Source: Paracoccus sp. S1E-3 (GTDB taxonomy: Bacteria; Pseudomonadota; Alphaproteobacteria; Rhodobacterales; Rhodobacteraceae). From it: 64,000 nt of DNA. A program made the translations under genes and the position numbers. The notes beneath the pieces were generated by a model. The model ran no database searches, had not been told where the DNA came from, and was given only the letters and a program-made list of their open reading frames with translations. Where the stretch lies: contig NZ_JACEMU010000004.1 in the NCBI RefSeq assembly GCF_013868135.1, positions 1,426,001 to 1,490,000 of the forward strand, in the 5' to 3' direction. Positions 15,689-24,373 of this stretch are shown here, piece after piece (positions within the stretch are counted from its first letter, which is position 1; each line of letters begins with the position of its first letter).

Positions 15689-16947
15689 CCGTACACCCTT
15701 TCGCCGCCGACCCATGTGCCCAACACGCGCCCCTGCATCCGGGCGCCGTCAAAGGGCGTGTTCTTCGATTTCGACAGCAGCGCGAAGCGGTCCAGCACGA
15801 AAGGCGCATCGGCGTCGAACAGCACCAGATCGGCAGGCGCATCCACTGCCAGCCGCCCCGCATCCAGCCCCAGCCGCCGGGCCGGGTTCAGCGACATGGC
15901 GCGGAACAGTTGCGGCAGCGTCAGGCCCCCCTGATGATACAGGCGCAGCGCCGCGGGCAGCAGGGTCTGCAGGCCCACTGCGCCGGGGGCAGCCTCGGTG
16001 AAGGGCAGGCGCTTCGATTCCTCGTCCTGCGGGGTGTGGAAGGACGCGATCACGTCGATCTCGCCATCGGCCACGGCCTGAACCATGGCCTGCCGGTCAT
16101 CCTCGGCCCGAAGCGGCGGGGTGAAGCGGAAGAAGGTGCGATAGCCACCCACGTCAAACTCGTTCAGCGTCAGGTGGTGGATCGAGATCCCCGCCGTCAC
16201 GTCCAGCCCGGCCGCGCGTGCGCGGCGCAGGGGCGGCAGCGCACCTGCAGTGGTGATCTGATCGGCGTGATAGCGGCCGCCGGTCATGGCGACCAGGGCC
16301 AGATCACGCTCCAGTCCCATCAGCTCGGCGATGGGCGAGACATCGGCGATTCCGTAAAGCGAGGCGAATTTGCCCTTGGTCGCCGCCGCGCCCTTCGACA
16401 GGCCCGGCTCCTGCGGATGGCCGACGATCAGCGCCCCCAGGCCGCGCGCATAGGTCATGCAACGCCCAAGCAGCTTGGCATCGGCGACGACGCGGACGCC
16501 ATCGGTGAAGGCAAGCGCACCGGCATCGCGCAGAAAGGCCATCTCGACCATCTCGCGGCCCTCGCGGGCCTTGGTCAGCGAGGCCATGTGGCGCACGCGG
16601 ACAACCGAATCCTGCGCCCGCTTTATCACGAAATCGAGGCTCTCGGGGCTGTCAATGGGCGGCGTCGTATCGGGGCGCACCACCATGGTGGTGACACCCC
16701 CCGCCGCCGCGGCGCGCCCGGCGCTGGCATAGGATTCCTTGTGCCGCTCGCCCGGCTCGCCCACTTTCACGCCCCAATCGACGATGCCGGGGGCGAGACA
16801 GCGGCCGTCGCAATCGATCACGGTCGCGCCTTCGGGCGCGGCGCCGTCACGGGCGGCGATGAAGCCGTCCTGAACCGTCAGGCTGCCGATGGTGTCGGTG
16901 CCTGCCTCGGGGTCGATCAGCCGGGCGTTGTCGAAATGCAGGATCAT
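15685..16947 (-). CDS. pyrC: Dihydroorotase-like protein lacking catalytic residues (PyrC' / PyrX type)
   Basis: A 420-residue amidohydrolase-fold protein clearly related to class I dihydroorotases (APGIVDWGVKVGEPG, then GGVTTMVVRPDT and ISIHHLTLNEFD). The metal-binding DxHxH motif reads D57-W-G59-V-K61, so both histidines are gone, and the substrate arginine after it is Gly63. The catalytic aspartate of the usual ATDHAPH segment is Phe303 (ASFHTPQ). It therefore should not hydrolyse dihydroorotate. In Pseudomonas and others such a pseudo-enzyme is a structural partner of aspartate transcarbamoylase. pyrB lies in the same operon with one gene between. A functional pyrC must be elsewhere. Confidence 0.88.
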   Translation of the reverse strand: MILHFDNARLIDPEAGTDTIGSLTVQDGFIAARDGAAPEGATVIDCDGRCLAPGIVDWGVKVGEPGERHKESYASAGRAAAAGGVTTMVVRPDTTPPIDSPESLDFVIKRAQDSVVRVRHMASLTKAREGREMVEMAFLRDAGALAFTDGVRVVADAKLLGRCMTYARGLGALIVGHPQEPGLSKGAAATKGKFASLYGIADVSPIAELMGLERDLALVAMTGGRYHADQITTAGALPPLRRARAAGLDVTAGISIHHLTLNEFDVGGYRTFFRFTPPLRAEDDRQAMVQAVADGEIDVIASFHTPQDEESKRLPFTEAAPGAVGLQTLLPAALRLYHQGGLTLPQLFRAMSLNPARRLGLDAGRLAVDAPADLVLFDADAPFVLDRFALLSKSKNTPFDGARMQGRVLGTWVGGERVYG

Positions 16948-17513
16948 GGCTGGGCGTCCTCTGGGGCGGGCTGGTCGGGTGTCTGGCTGCGCTGGATCTT
17001 GCGCATCATGGCCATGACCTGATCGGCATCGGCGATATAGTTGAAACCGGCACGCGGTCTTTTATCGCCCGTCGGCGGCCCGAACAGGATCGAGGGCGGA
17101 TCGCTGGCCAGATATTCCAGCGGCGTGGCACGGTCGATGGGATAGCTGGTCAGCCGCCGCCCCTGATACGGCAGGTCGGTGGCGATGATCGCCCGCCGAT
17201 CGGTCAGCGTGTAAAAGCTGCGCGCGCGGATGAAGGCGGGACGCACGATCGGCCCCAGCGTCTGCCAGAGGGCCGAGGACACCACAAACAGCCCGAAGGC
17301 CGCCATGAACAGGTTGGCCTGCACGGCCAGCGACATCCAGAACAGCCCGAAGCAGATGATGAAGATTGCAGGTACGATATGGCGCAGATCAGGCGCCTCG
17401 AACCGGATGCCTTTGGCGGGTTGGCCCTGCCACAGGATCTGTTCGCCTTCGTCCAGAATGCCCTGCCAGCCGGGCGGCACGGGGATGGCCGGAATTGCCG
17501 GGACGTCAGACAT
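16944..17513 (-). CDS. Membrane protein with PH-like domain, between pyrB and pyrC-like
   Basis: A 189-residue protein of unknown function. After a Pro-rich start ([16 protein letters not shown]) comes [10 protein letters not shown], typical of bacterial PH-domain membrane proteins. Two hydrophobic helices follow at about 47-85, and then a soluble part with [12 protein letters not shown], a phrase common in such domains. The start at 17513 overlaps pyrB by 8 nt; its stop overlaps the pyrC-like start by 4 nt. It is thus locked into a pyrimidine operon although nothing in it suggests a role in that pathway. Confidence 0.75.
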   Translation of the reverse strand: MSDVPAIPAIPVPPGWQGILDEGEQILWQGQPAKGIRFEAPDLRHIVPAIFIICFGLFWMSLAVQANLFMAAFGLFVVSSALWQTLGPIVRPAFIRARSFYTLTDRRAIIATDLPYQGRRLTSYPIDRATPLEYLASDPPSILFGPPTGDKRPRAGFNYIADADQVMAMMRKIQRSQTPDQPAPEDAQP

Positions 17514-18471
17514 AGGTGCCCTCGGCCAGGGCGCGGCCGCGTTCGGCGCGCAGGTTGCGCGCCAGCAGGTCCATCGCTGCCATGCGCACGGCCACACCCA
17601 TTTCCACCTGATCCTGAATGACCGAGCGGTTGATGTCGTCGGCGATGGTGCCGTCGATTTCCACGCCCCGGTTCATCGGCCCCGGATGCATGACGATGGC
17701 GTCGGGCTTGGCATGGGCCAGCTTGTCCGCGTCCAGCCCCCAGCGATGATAATATTCGCGTTCCGAGGGGATGAAGCCGCCATCCATGCGCTCCTTCTGA
17801 AGGCGCAGCATCATCACCACATCGGCCCCGTCGAGGCCCTCGCGCATGTCCTCGTAGACCTCGCAGCCGAAATCGGCGGCGCCGGCGGGCATCAGCGTGG
17901 CCGGGCCGACAAGGCGGATGCGGCTTTCCATCTTGCCGAGCAGGATCAGGTTCGAGCGCGCCACCCGACTGTGGGCGATGTCACCGCAGATCGCCACCGT
18001 CAGCCGGTGCAGCCGCCCCTTGGCGCGCCGGATCGTCAGCGCGTCCAGCAGCGCCTGCGTCGGGTGTTCGTGACGCCCGTCGCCTGCGTTCAGCACCGCG
18101 CAATTCACCTTTTCGGCCAGCAGGTTGACCGCCCCGGAATGGGGGTGACGCACGACCAGAAGATCGGGGCGCATGGCGTTCAGCGTCAAGGCGGTGTCGA
18201 TCAGCGTCTCGCCCTTCTTCACGCTGGAGGTCTGCATCGACATGTTCATCACATCCGCCCCCAGCCGTTTGCCCGCCAGTTCGAAACTGGACTGGGTGCG
18301 GGTCGAGTTCTCGAAGAACATGTTGATCTGGGTCATGCCTTCCAGCGCATCGGAATGCTTGATCGTGCGCCGGTTCAGATCGACATAGCTGTCGGCCAGA
18401 TCCAGAATCGCCGTGATCTCGGGCGGCGACAGGGGCTCGATCCCCAGCAGGTGGCGGGCGCGGAACGTCAT
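17506..18471 (-). CDS. pyrB: Aspartate carbamoyltransferase catalytic chain
   Basis: A 321-residue enzyme that joins carbamoyl phosphate and aspartate to N-carbamoyl-aspartate in pyrimidine synthesis. The carbamoyl-phosphate loop STRTQSSFE is near 56-64, and [10 protein letters not shown] and a C-terminal [10 protein letters not shown] are present. The ATG at 18471 begins the family-typical [12 protein letters not shown]; the frame stays open further upstream but that part has no similarity. No pyrI regulatory chain is seen. The non-catalytic PyrC-like protein two genes downstream is the likely structural partner. Confidence 0.94.
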   Translation of the reverse strand: MTFRARHLLGIEPLSPPEITAILDLADSYVDLNRRTIKHSDALEGMTQINMFFENSTRTQSSFELAGKRLGADVMNMSMQTSSVKKGETLIDTALTLNAMRPDLLVVRHPHSGAVNLLAEKVNCAVLNAGDGRHEHPTQALLDALTIRRAKGRLHRLTVAICGDIAHSRVARSNLILLGKMESRIRLVGPATLMPAGAADFGCEVYEDMREGLDGADVVMMLRLQKERMDGGFIPSEREYYHRWGLDADKLAHAKPDAIVMHPGPMNRGVEIDGTIADDINRSVIQDQVEMGVAVRMAAMDLLARNLRAERGRALAEGTYV

Positions 18472-18570
18472 CGGGAACCCCTTTCGGACTGCGCCCTCTA
18501 TCGCAAACCGGTGGCCCTGCGGCAAGGGCCGGGCTTGCCGCAAGGCCGGCCAACGCCTACCTTCCGGGCA

Positions 18571-19386
18571 ATGGAATCGGATCTGACATGGCGCGGCGTC
18601 GCGATTGACGGCTGGACGGCGTTGGCGCTGTTGGAATGGCAGCGCGAGCTGGGCGTCGATGAACCGATGCTGGATGCGCCGCTGGACCGGACCGACCTGC
18701 CGCCACCGCCCAAACCCGCACCGCTGCGACCCGCGCCACCGGCCCGCGCCACCGCGCCCATGATCGCGGCGGAGCCCGACCATGCGGAGATCCTCAGGGA
18801 TGCCGAATCGCTGGCGGCGGGCGCGCAGACGCTGGATCAGCTGGCCGAGGCGCAGCAGGATTTCGACGGGGTCGAACTGAAACGCGGTGCGCGGAATTTC
18901 GTCTTTTCGGACGGCAATCCCAAGGCGCGGGTGATGATCATCGGCGAAGCACCGGGCGAGGAGGAAGACGTCCAGGGGCGCCCCTTCGTGGGCCGGGCCG
19001 GGCAATTGCTGGATCAGATGTTCGCCGCCATCGGCATGGGGCGCGACACCCCCGACGCGGCCCGCGCCATTTATATCGGCAATGTGCTGAAATGGCGTCC
19101 GCCCGGCAACCGGCGCCCGACCGCGGACGAAATCGCGCTGTCGCTGCCCTTCCTGCGCCGTCAGGTCGAACTGGCCGATCCCGAACTGCTGGTCCTTATG
19201 GGCAATACGCCATGTCTGGCGGCGCTGAACCGCGAAGGCATCCTGCGCCTGCGCGGCACCTGGACCACGGCCTTTGACCGCCCGGCCCTGCCGATGACCC
19301 ATCCGGCCTATCTGCTGCGCAACCCCATCGCCAAGCGCGAGGCCTGGGCCGACCTGCTGTCGCTGGCCGAGCGGCTGAAGCTTTAG
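18571..19386 (+). CDS. Uracil-DNA glycosylase, family 4/5-like
   Basis: A 271-residue DNA repair enzyme that removes uracil. The first 100 residues are Pro/Ala-rich and poorly conserved. Motif A is [20 protein letters not shown] (about 130-149), [15 protein letters not shown] follows, and motif B is MTHPAYLLR near 246. Family 4 enzymes normally bind a 4Fe-4S cluster with four cysteines; only one cysteine (NTPCLAAL) exists in the whole protein, so no such cluster can form. It is divergent from pyrB across 99 bp and its stop overlaps the next gene on the opposite strand. Confidence 0.87.
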   Translation: MESDLTWRGVAIDGWTALALLEWQRELGVDEPMLDAPLDRTDLPPPPKPAPLRPAPPARATAPMIAAEPDHAEILRDAESLAAGAQTLDQLAEAQQDFDGVELKRGARNFVFSDGNPKARVMIIGEAPGEEEDVQGRPFVGRAGQLLDQMFAAIGMGRDTPDAARAIYIGNVLKWRPPGNRRPTADEIALSLPFLRRQVELADPELLVLMGNTPCLAALNREGILRLRGTWTTAFDRPALPMTHPAYLLRNPIAKREAWADLLSLAERLKL

Positions 19387-20000
19387 ATCGCCGGGCCGAG
19401 CCTGCGGATCCCCGCGCGCAGGCGCTGCGGCGCGGGGCGGCTTTCGGGCAAGGTGGTCTCGGCCGGCGCTGCGGGGACCACATGCGGGATGACCGGGGCT
19501 GGTTCAGGCTCACCCATTGCGGGGGTGGTGAACACCGGTGGCGGGGTCGTGACAGGCGCCGATGCGGGCGCGGCAACCGGAGGCGGGGCGGCAACCATGA
19601 CGGGCGGCGCCACCGGAGCGGCCACGGGCGCCGCAGCCGGCATCGGTGCCGGGGCGGCCGCGGCGACAACGGGCGCCGATTGCACGACGACAGGCACGGG
19701 CACATCGCCGCGCGCCACGCCCGGCAGGCGGCGCATCCCGCCCGCGCTTTGGCGGGACATGCGGTCCATCGCCTCGGCGCTGCGGCGGGAATTGTGATAG
19801 ATCCCGATCATCACGATCAGCGCGGCCATGACCGCGCCAATGCCCAGAAGGCCGGGCGAGGCCGCATTCAGCACCGCCGAAGCCCCCTCCTCGCGCAAGG
19901 CCCAGGCACGGCGGCCGATCATGGCGATGCCGGCCACAGCACCCAGCCACAACAGGATTTCAAGGATCTGGATCAGGCGGTAACGGATATTCACTGTCAT
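19383..20000 (-). CDS. Pro/Ala/Val-rich membrane protein, unknown
   Basis: A 205-residue protein with two membrane helices at about 8-30 and 47-68, a basic loop, then a low-complexity stretch (about 100-180) made of Ala, Pro and Val. The tail is basic ([10 protein letters not shown]). The composition suggests an inner-membrane anchor with an extended linker. I recognise no family. It starts 7 bp after the gshA stop, hence the same transcript, and its stop overlaps the glycosylase stop tail to tail by 4 nt. Confidence 0.65.
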   Translation of the reverse strand: MTVNIRYRLIQILEILLWLGAVAGIAMIGRRAWALREEGASAVLNAASPGLLGIGAVMAALIVMIGIYHNSRRSAEAMDRMSRQSAGGMRRLPGVARGDVPVPVVVQSAPVVAAAAPAPMPAAAPVAAPVAPPVMVAAPPPVAAPASAPVTTPPPVFTTPAMGEPEPAPVIPHVVPAAPAETTLPESRPAPQRLRAGIRRLGPAI

Positions 20001-20007
20001 GGCGCGA

Positions 20008-21378
20008 TCAGTACGAATACTCGCCGTAAATGCGAGTCAAATCTCCGTGCCATGGGCCGTGATATTGCGCGAGCAGCTCGTCAGCCGGGGTCTGCCCGCT
20101 TTCGACGCTTTCCTTGAGCGCGTTCAGGAAATGTGTTTCGTCCGGGACCAGACCGCCGGCGCCGGGCCGCGCGCGGGCCTTCAGGCCGGCCTCGGCGATC
20201 GCCACCGCCTCGCGCGCCAGATCGTGCAGCTTCACGCCGCCCGCCTGCCCCTGCAAGCCGTCCTTCGCTGCCGCGCGGCGCAGCCCCTCGCGGGTTTCGG
20301 CGTCCAGACCCTTGACCAGATCCCACGCCGCATCCAGCGAGGACTGATCGTAAAGCAGCCCGACCCACAGCGCCGGCAGCGCGCAAAGTCTGCGCCATGG
20401 GCCGCCATCGGCGCCGCGCATTTCGATGAACTTCTTGACGCGGGCCTCGGGGAAGACCGTGGTCATGTGATCCGCCCAGTCGGACAGGGTCGGCACCTCG
20501 CCCGGCAGCGCGGGCAGTTGGCCCTTCATGAAATCGCGGAAGCTCTGCCCGAGGGCGTCGACATATTTGCCGTCGCGATAGACGAAATACATCGGCACAT
20601 CGAGGACATAGTCGACCCAACGGTCATAGCCGAAGCCCTCCTCGAAGACGAAAGGCAGCATCCCCGTCCGCGCCGCGTCGAGATTCTGCCAGATATGGGC
20701 GCGCCAGCTTTTATAGCCGTTGACCTTGCCATCGAGGAAAGGCGAGTTCGCAAACAGTGCTGTCGCCACCGGCTGCAGCGCCAGCGACACCCGCAGCTTC
20801 TGCACCATGTCGGCCTCGGACGCGAAATCGAGGTTCACCTGCACCGTGCAGGTCCGATACATCATGTCGGTGCCCAGCGTGCCGACCTTGCGCATATAAG
20901 GCGTCATCAGCGCGTACCGCCCTTTCGGCATCATCGGCATCTGGTCGGCGCGCCAGATCGGGGCCGCGCCCAGCCCGATGAACCCTGCGCCGATCCCGTC
21001 GGCGATCTCGCGCACCTCGGTCAGGTGCTGGTTCACCTCGTCGCAGGTCTGGTGGATGGTTTCCAGCGGCGCGCCGGACAGCTCCAGCTGGCCGCCCGGT
21101 TCCAGGCTGACATTGGCGCCGTTGCGCTGAAGGCCGATGATCTTGTCCTGCTCGAACACCGGGTCCCAGCCGAAACGCTGCTGCAACCCCTCCAGCATCG
21201 CCTTGATCGAGCGTTCGCCGTCATAGGGCAGCGGCAGATATTCGGGTTTGGTATAGCCGAATTTCTCGTGTTCGGTGCCGATCCGCCAGTCCTCGCGCGG
21301 CTTCTCGCCCGAGGCGATATATTCGGCAAGCTGTTCGCGCCGCTCGATCGGGCCGCCGCCCTGCTGGGGAATGGACAT
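20008..21378 (-). CDS. gshA: Glutamate-cysteine ligase, plant/alphaproteobacterial class
   Basis: A 456-residue ATP-dependent ligase making gamma-glutamylcysteine, the first step to glutathione. GTEHEKFGY (about 34-42) begins the active site, LEPGGQLELSGAP (about 93-105) is the glutamate-binding block, and MMYRTCTVQVNLDF follows. These match the long class found in plants and alphaproteobacteria. The ATG at 21378 was chosen at MSIPQQGGGPI; the open frame continues upstream without similarity. It lies 56 bp downstream of the preceding small membrane protein gene, so it may have its own promoter. Confidence 0.92.
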   Translation of the reverse strand: MSIPQQGGGPIERREQLAEYIASGEKPREDWRIGTEHEKFGYTKPEYLPLPYDGERSIKAMLEGLQQRFGWDPVFEQDKIIGLQRNGANVSLEPGGQLELSGAPLETIHQTCDEVNQHLTEVREIADGIGAGFIGLGAAPIWRADQMPMMPKGRYALMTPYMRKVGTLGTDMMYRTCTVQVNLDFASEADMVQKLRVSLALQPVATALFANSPFLDGKVNGYKSWRAHIWQNLDAARTGMLPFVFEEGFGYDRWVDYVLDVPMYFVYRDGKYVDALGQSFRDFMKGQLPALPGEVPTLSDWADHMTTVFPEARVKKFIEMRGADGGPWRRLCALPALWVGLLYDQSSLDAAWDLVKGLDAETREGLRRAAAKDGLQGQAGGVKLHDLAREAVAIAEAGLKARARPGAGGLVPDETHFLNALKESVESGQTPADELLAQYHGPWHGDLTRIYGEYSY

Positions 21379-21434
21379 CTCGGGACCCTTTTTCACGGTT
21401 CGCGGGGAACAGGTGGCGCGGCGCAGCCCCCGAG

Positions 21435-21962
21435 TCAACCCGGCTTTGCGTGGCCAGCCTGCGGCGCGGTCCAGACGACACGCAGGGACGGACCGCCCTT
21501 CTGCGCCAGCGCGCCGGTGATGCGGCCCATGTCGACCCCCGGAAGGGCGGTGAAGGCATCGGCCAGCTGTTCGGCGCCACGCGCCTCGACCGGGATCAGC
21601 AGGGCCTGCCCGTCGCGGGTCTTCAGCCGCCAATTGTCCTGCCCGTTCAGGCGGAGCAGCCGGATTTCGGTCAGATCGCGCAGCGCGACGCTGCCGCCAA
21701 GCGCGCGGGCGGCGAAATAGCGGATCTCGCCCTCATCGATGTCCAGCACACCGGGGGCCGCGATGTCGCGGCGAAATGCCAGCCGGCGCCGGCTGTCGAT
21801 CGCCCAGCCGAGGCAGAGCGCGCCCAGCATCAGGCCGAGGGCGCCAAGGAACCAGCCGCCGCGCGTGGCGACCCACAGACCCAGGGCCATGCCCGCGAGG
21901 GCGGCGAAGAACTCGCGCCGGGGGGCCAGCCACCGGGCCAGTTCGGGGCGGATCAGTCCCAT
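21435..21962 (-). CDS. Small membrane protein with PH-like C-terminal part, unknown
   Basis: A 175-residue protein. A basic N-terminus is followed by two close hydrophobic helices (about 20-55), then a beta-rich region with IDEGEIRYFA and LTEIRLLRLNGQDNWRLKTRDGQ (region only), suggestive of a PH-type domain. The start at 21962 overlaps the end of moaE by 10 nt. The position after moaDE implies co-transcription, but I see no link to molybdenum cofactor synthesis. Confidence 0.7.
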   Translation of the reverse strand: MGLIRPELARWLAPRREFFAALAGMALGLWVATRGGWFLGALGLMLGALCLGWAIDSRRRLAFRRDIAAPGVLDIDEGEIRYFAARALGGSVALRDLTEIRLLRLNGQDNWRLKTRDGQALLIPVEARGAEQLADAFTALPGVDMGRITGALAQKGGPSLRVVWTAPQAGHAKPG

Positions 21963-22390
21963 CGGCTCAGCGCGTCTTCGTCCGCGTCCTTGGCGACCAC
22001 CCATGCGCCGGGGCCATCCGCGCCGATCTCGCGCTTCCAGAAGGGAGCGCGGGATTTCAGGTAATCCATCAGATATTCCGCGGCCTCAAAGGCCTCGGCC
22101 CGGTGGCGGGCGGCGGTGGCGACGCACATGATCGCTTCGCCCACCGAGAGCCTGCCATAGCGGTGGATCACCGCCAGATCGGTCAGGTTCCAGCGGTCGC
22201 TGGCGCGGGCGCCGATCGCGGCCACGGCTTTTTCGGTCATGCCGGGATAATGCTCCAGCTCCAGCGCCTGCATGGTGCCGGTGTCGTCGCGCACGAGGCC
22301 TGAAAACGTCACCACCGCCCCGGCGCCCGCGCCAAAACCGTTCAGCAGGGCGCCCAGATCAAAGGGCTCGGGCTGGATGCGGATCAGCAT
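21953..22390 (-). CDS. moaE: Molybdopterin synthase catalytic subunit MoaE
   Basis: A 145-residue subunit that, with thiocarboxylated MoaD, converts cyclic pyranopterin monophosphate to molybdopterin. The family blocks VVTFSGLVRD (about 30-39), LELEHYPGMTE (about 48-58) and RYGRLSVGE with the C-terminal KSRAPFWKRE (catalytic lysines) are visible. It overlaps moaD by one base (TGATG). The cofactor is needed by the sulfite dehydrogenase-like enzyme at 45908-47182. Confidence 0.94.
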   Translation of the reverse strand: MLIRIQPEPFDLGALLNGFGAGAGAVVTFSGLVRDDTGTMQALELEHYPGMTEKAVAAIGARASDRWNLTDLAVIHRYGRLSVGEAIMCVATAARHRAEAFEAAEYLMDYLKSRAPFWKREIGADGPGAWVVAKDADEDALSRWD

Positions 22391-22641
22391 CAGCCGCCGG
22401 TCATGGGCGGGAAGAAGGCCACTTCGCGCACATGCTCAAGCTCGTGGTCGAAATCGACCAACACCTGATCGGCGGCCACGCGGATCGCCGACAGGTCCGA
22501 CAAGGCGGCGGCATAGCGTTCATCGCGCGCGATCAGCTGGTTCACCAGTCCCCTGACGGTGCTGGCGCCGGTATCGATCCGCTCGCGCGGTTCGCCGATG
22601 CGTTCGCGGATCCAGGCGAAATACAGCACATCGATCTTCAT
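22390..22641 (-). CDS. moaD: Molybdopterin synthase sulfur carrier subunit MoaD
   Basis: An 83-residue ubiquitin-like protein ending in Gly-Gly (PPMTGG), the site that becomes a thiocarboxylate and donates sulfur to MoaE. It starts MKIDVLYFAWIRE, the usual MoaD opening. The start codon overlaps the pgsA stop by 4 nt and its own stop overlaps moaE by one, so pgsA-moaD-moaE are translationally coupled. Confidence 0.93.
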   Translation of the reverse strand: MKIDVLYFAWIRERIGEPRERIDTGASTVRGLVNQLIARDERYAAALSDLSAIRVAADQVLVDFDHELEHVREVAFFPPMTGG

Positions 22642-23261
22642 TTCGGCCCCCGCAGATAAGGCATCGCCTTGCGGAAATAGTCCCAGCCCGTCCAGGCGGT
22701 CAGCGCCGCCGCGATCCAGATCAGCAACAGCCCCAGACCGGTCGCGATCGAGGACCAGGTCAGCTCGCCGGGCAGCACGGCCTCGCCCACCAGCGGCGGC
22801 CGGCCGTTTTCGACATAGGCCAGCCCGGTGCCCAGAAACAGCACCGATATGGCGACCATCTGGGTCATGGTTTTCCACTTCGCCACTTTGGTCACCGCCA
22901 GTCTCGCCGCGTTGTCCCCCAGCGATTCCCGCAGGCCGGAGACGAAGATCTCGCGGAACAGGATCACCGTGACGGGCAGGATCAGCCACGGATTCATGCC
23001 GGAATAGCCGGTGATGACCACCAGCGCGATGATGACCATCGCCTTGTCGGCGATCGGGTCCATCGCCGCGCCAAAGCGGCTTTGCTGGTTCCAGGCGCGC
23101 GCGATATAGCCGTCGAACCAGTCCGTCGCCGCTGCCAGAATGAACAGGGCCAATGCTGCCCAATCGGCCCAGGGGCGGTGGAAATACAGAAACATCAGCG
23201 GCAGGCCGGGCGCGGCCAGCAATCGCAGGATGGTCAGGATATTCGGCAGGTTCCAGGTCAT
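22638..23261 (-). CDS. pgsA: CDP-diacylglycerol-glycerol-3-phosphate phosphatidyltransferase
   Basis: A 207-residue integral membrane enzyme that makes phosphatidylglycerol phosphate. The CDP-alcohol phosphotransferase signature D-G-x2-A-R-x8-G-x3-D-x3-D is complete (starting DGYIAR near residue 49 and ending MDPIAD). Four to six hydrophobic segments surround it. The start at 23261 begins MTWNLPNILTILR, normal for PgsA. The gene is followed without a gap by moaDE, an arrangement common in alphaproteobacteria. Confidence 0.93.
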   Translation of the reverse strand: MTWNLPNILTILRLLAAPGLPLMFLYFHRPWADWAALALFILAAATDWFDGYIARAWNQQSRFGAAMDPIADKAMVIIALVVITGYSGMNPWLILPVTVILFREIFVSGLRESLGDNAARLAVTKVAKWKTMTQMVAISVLFLGTGLAYVENGRPPLVGEAVLPGELTWSSIATGLGLLLIWIAAALTAWTGWDYFRKAMPYLRGPK

Positions 23262-23301
23262 GCCTGACAACCTAAAGATTAAGCCGCGCGGCGGAAAGGG
23301 G

Positions 23302-23769
23302 TCACAGGTCGAAGCGGTGGGGGATGCGGCCTTCACTTTTGCGGTAGGGCCGAAAGCCCATCGCCCGATAATATGCCAGCCCGCCGGGGTTATCCGCGCC
23401 GATCGAGGCATCGATCTGCGCCAGCCCCGCCCGCCGCGCCACCGCCAGCGTTTCCGCGAACAAGCGCCGCCCGATGCCCAAGCGCCCGGCTTGCGGGTGA
23501 ATATGGGTGCCGATCATGCCCCAGCCCGGTTCCACGCCGTATTCATTGCCCGCCCAGGCATGGCCCAGCCATTGAAAACCCAGAACCGCGCCGTCTTGCA
23601 CGGCCAGCGTGGTGGTGATGCTGTTCGGATGGGCCAGATACACCGCGCGCATGCGTTCGGCATTGACCGGCGTCTTGCGCAGACCGGCCGCGAAGATGGC
23701 GTTCTGGACAGCCGCCATGGCTTCGGCATCCGCGAGGGTCGCGGGACGCAATGTCACTTCTGTTGCCAT
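23302..23769 (-). CDS. GNAT family N-acetyltransferase
   Basis: A 155-residue acetyltransferase. MATEVTLRPATLADAEAM opens the fold, the acetyl-CoA loop is QAGRLGIGRRLF (about 99-110), and NPGGLAYYRAMGFRPY closes it. The substrate cannot be told. The start at 23769 lies 19 bp after the L,D-transpeptidase stop, so both belong to the malY transcript. Confidence 0.86.
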   Translation of the reverse strand: MATEVTLRPATLADAEAMAAVQNAIFAAGLRKTPVNAERMRAVYLAHPNSITTTLAVQDGAVLGFQWLGHAWAGNEYGVEPGWGMIGTHIHPQAGRLGIGRRLFAETLAVARRAGLAQIDASIGADNPGGLAYYRAMGFRPYRKSEGRIPHRFDL

Positions 23770-23788
23770 GTCATCGGCCTTTTTGGAA

Positions 23789-24373
23789 TCAGGGGCGGAT
23801 TTCGACCTCGGTGCCGAGGGGGGTCGCCGCGAACAGTTCCTCGATCTGGGGATTGTCAATGGCGACGCAGCCCTCGGTCCAGTCGCCCTTGACGCGGTAG
23901 CCCGCGGCGATCTGGTTCGGCTGGCCGTGGATGAAGATGTCACCGCCGGGGTTGTAGCCCCCCTTCTTCGCGCGGGCGCGATCCTCGGGCCGGGGATAGT
24001 CGATGCCGAGCGAGAGGTGAAACTTGCTGCGGTCGTTTCGGCGGTCGATCTTGTATACGCCCTCCGGCGTCTTGCCGTCGCCCTGCATCACCTTGTCTCC
24101 CGCGGGGGCAAAGCCCAGGGCGATGCGGTATTCGCGCACACGCTTGCCGTCCTGATAGGCGGTCAGACGGCGCGCGCCCTTTTCGATCAGGATGCGGTCG
24201 ATCTTGCCTCGCAAGGGCTGGCTGAGGTCAGGCGGCTGCGGGCGCGCGACCGGCGGCGTCGGGTCCGGCGCCACAGGCGGGGCCGGGCGCCGGATCAGTT
24301 CGCCCCCGAACATCGACCACAGCAGCCACAGGACCAGCAGCAGCAGAAGGATGCGCAGGAGCTTTTTCATCAT
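23789..24373 (-). CDS. L,D-transpeptidase family protein (YkuD domain)
   Basis: A 194-residue envelope protein. A single N-terminal hydrophobic anchor (LLRILLLLLVLWLLW) and a Pro-rich linker precede the YkuD domain, which has the HGxxN motif (IHGQPN) and catalytic GDWTEGCVAI with the cysteine near residue 169. Such enzymes form 3-3 peptidoglycan cross-links or attach proteins to peptidoglycan. The ATG at 24373 overlaps the malY stop by 4 nt. Confidence 0.88.
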   Translation of the reverse strand: MMKKLLRILLLLLVLWLLWSMFGGELIRRPAPPVAPDPTPPVARPQPPDLSQPLRGKIDRILIEKGARRLTAYQDGKRVREYRIALGFAPAGDKVMQGDGKTPEGVYKIDRRNDRSKFHLSLGIDYPRPEDRARAKKGGYNPGGDIFIHGQPNQIAAGYRVKGDWTEGCVAIDNPQIEELFAATPLGTEVEIRP

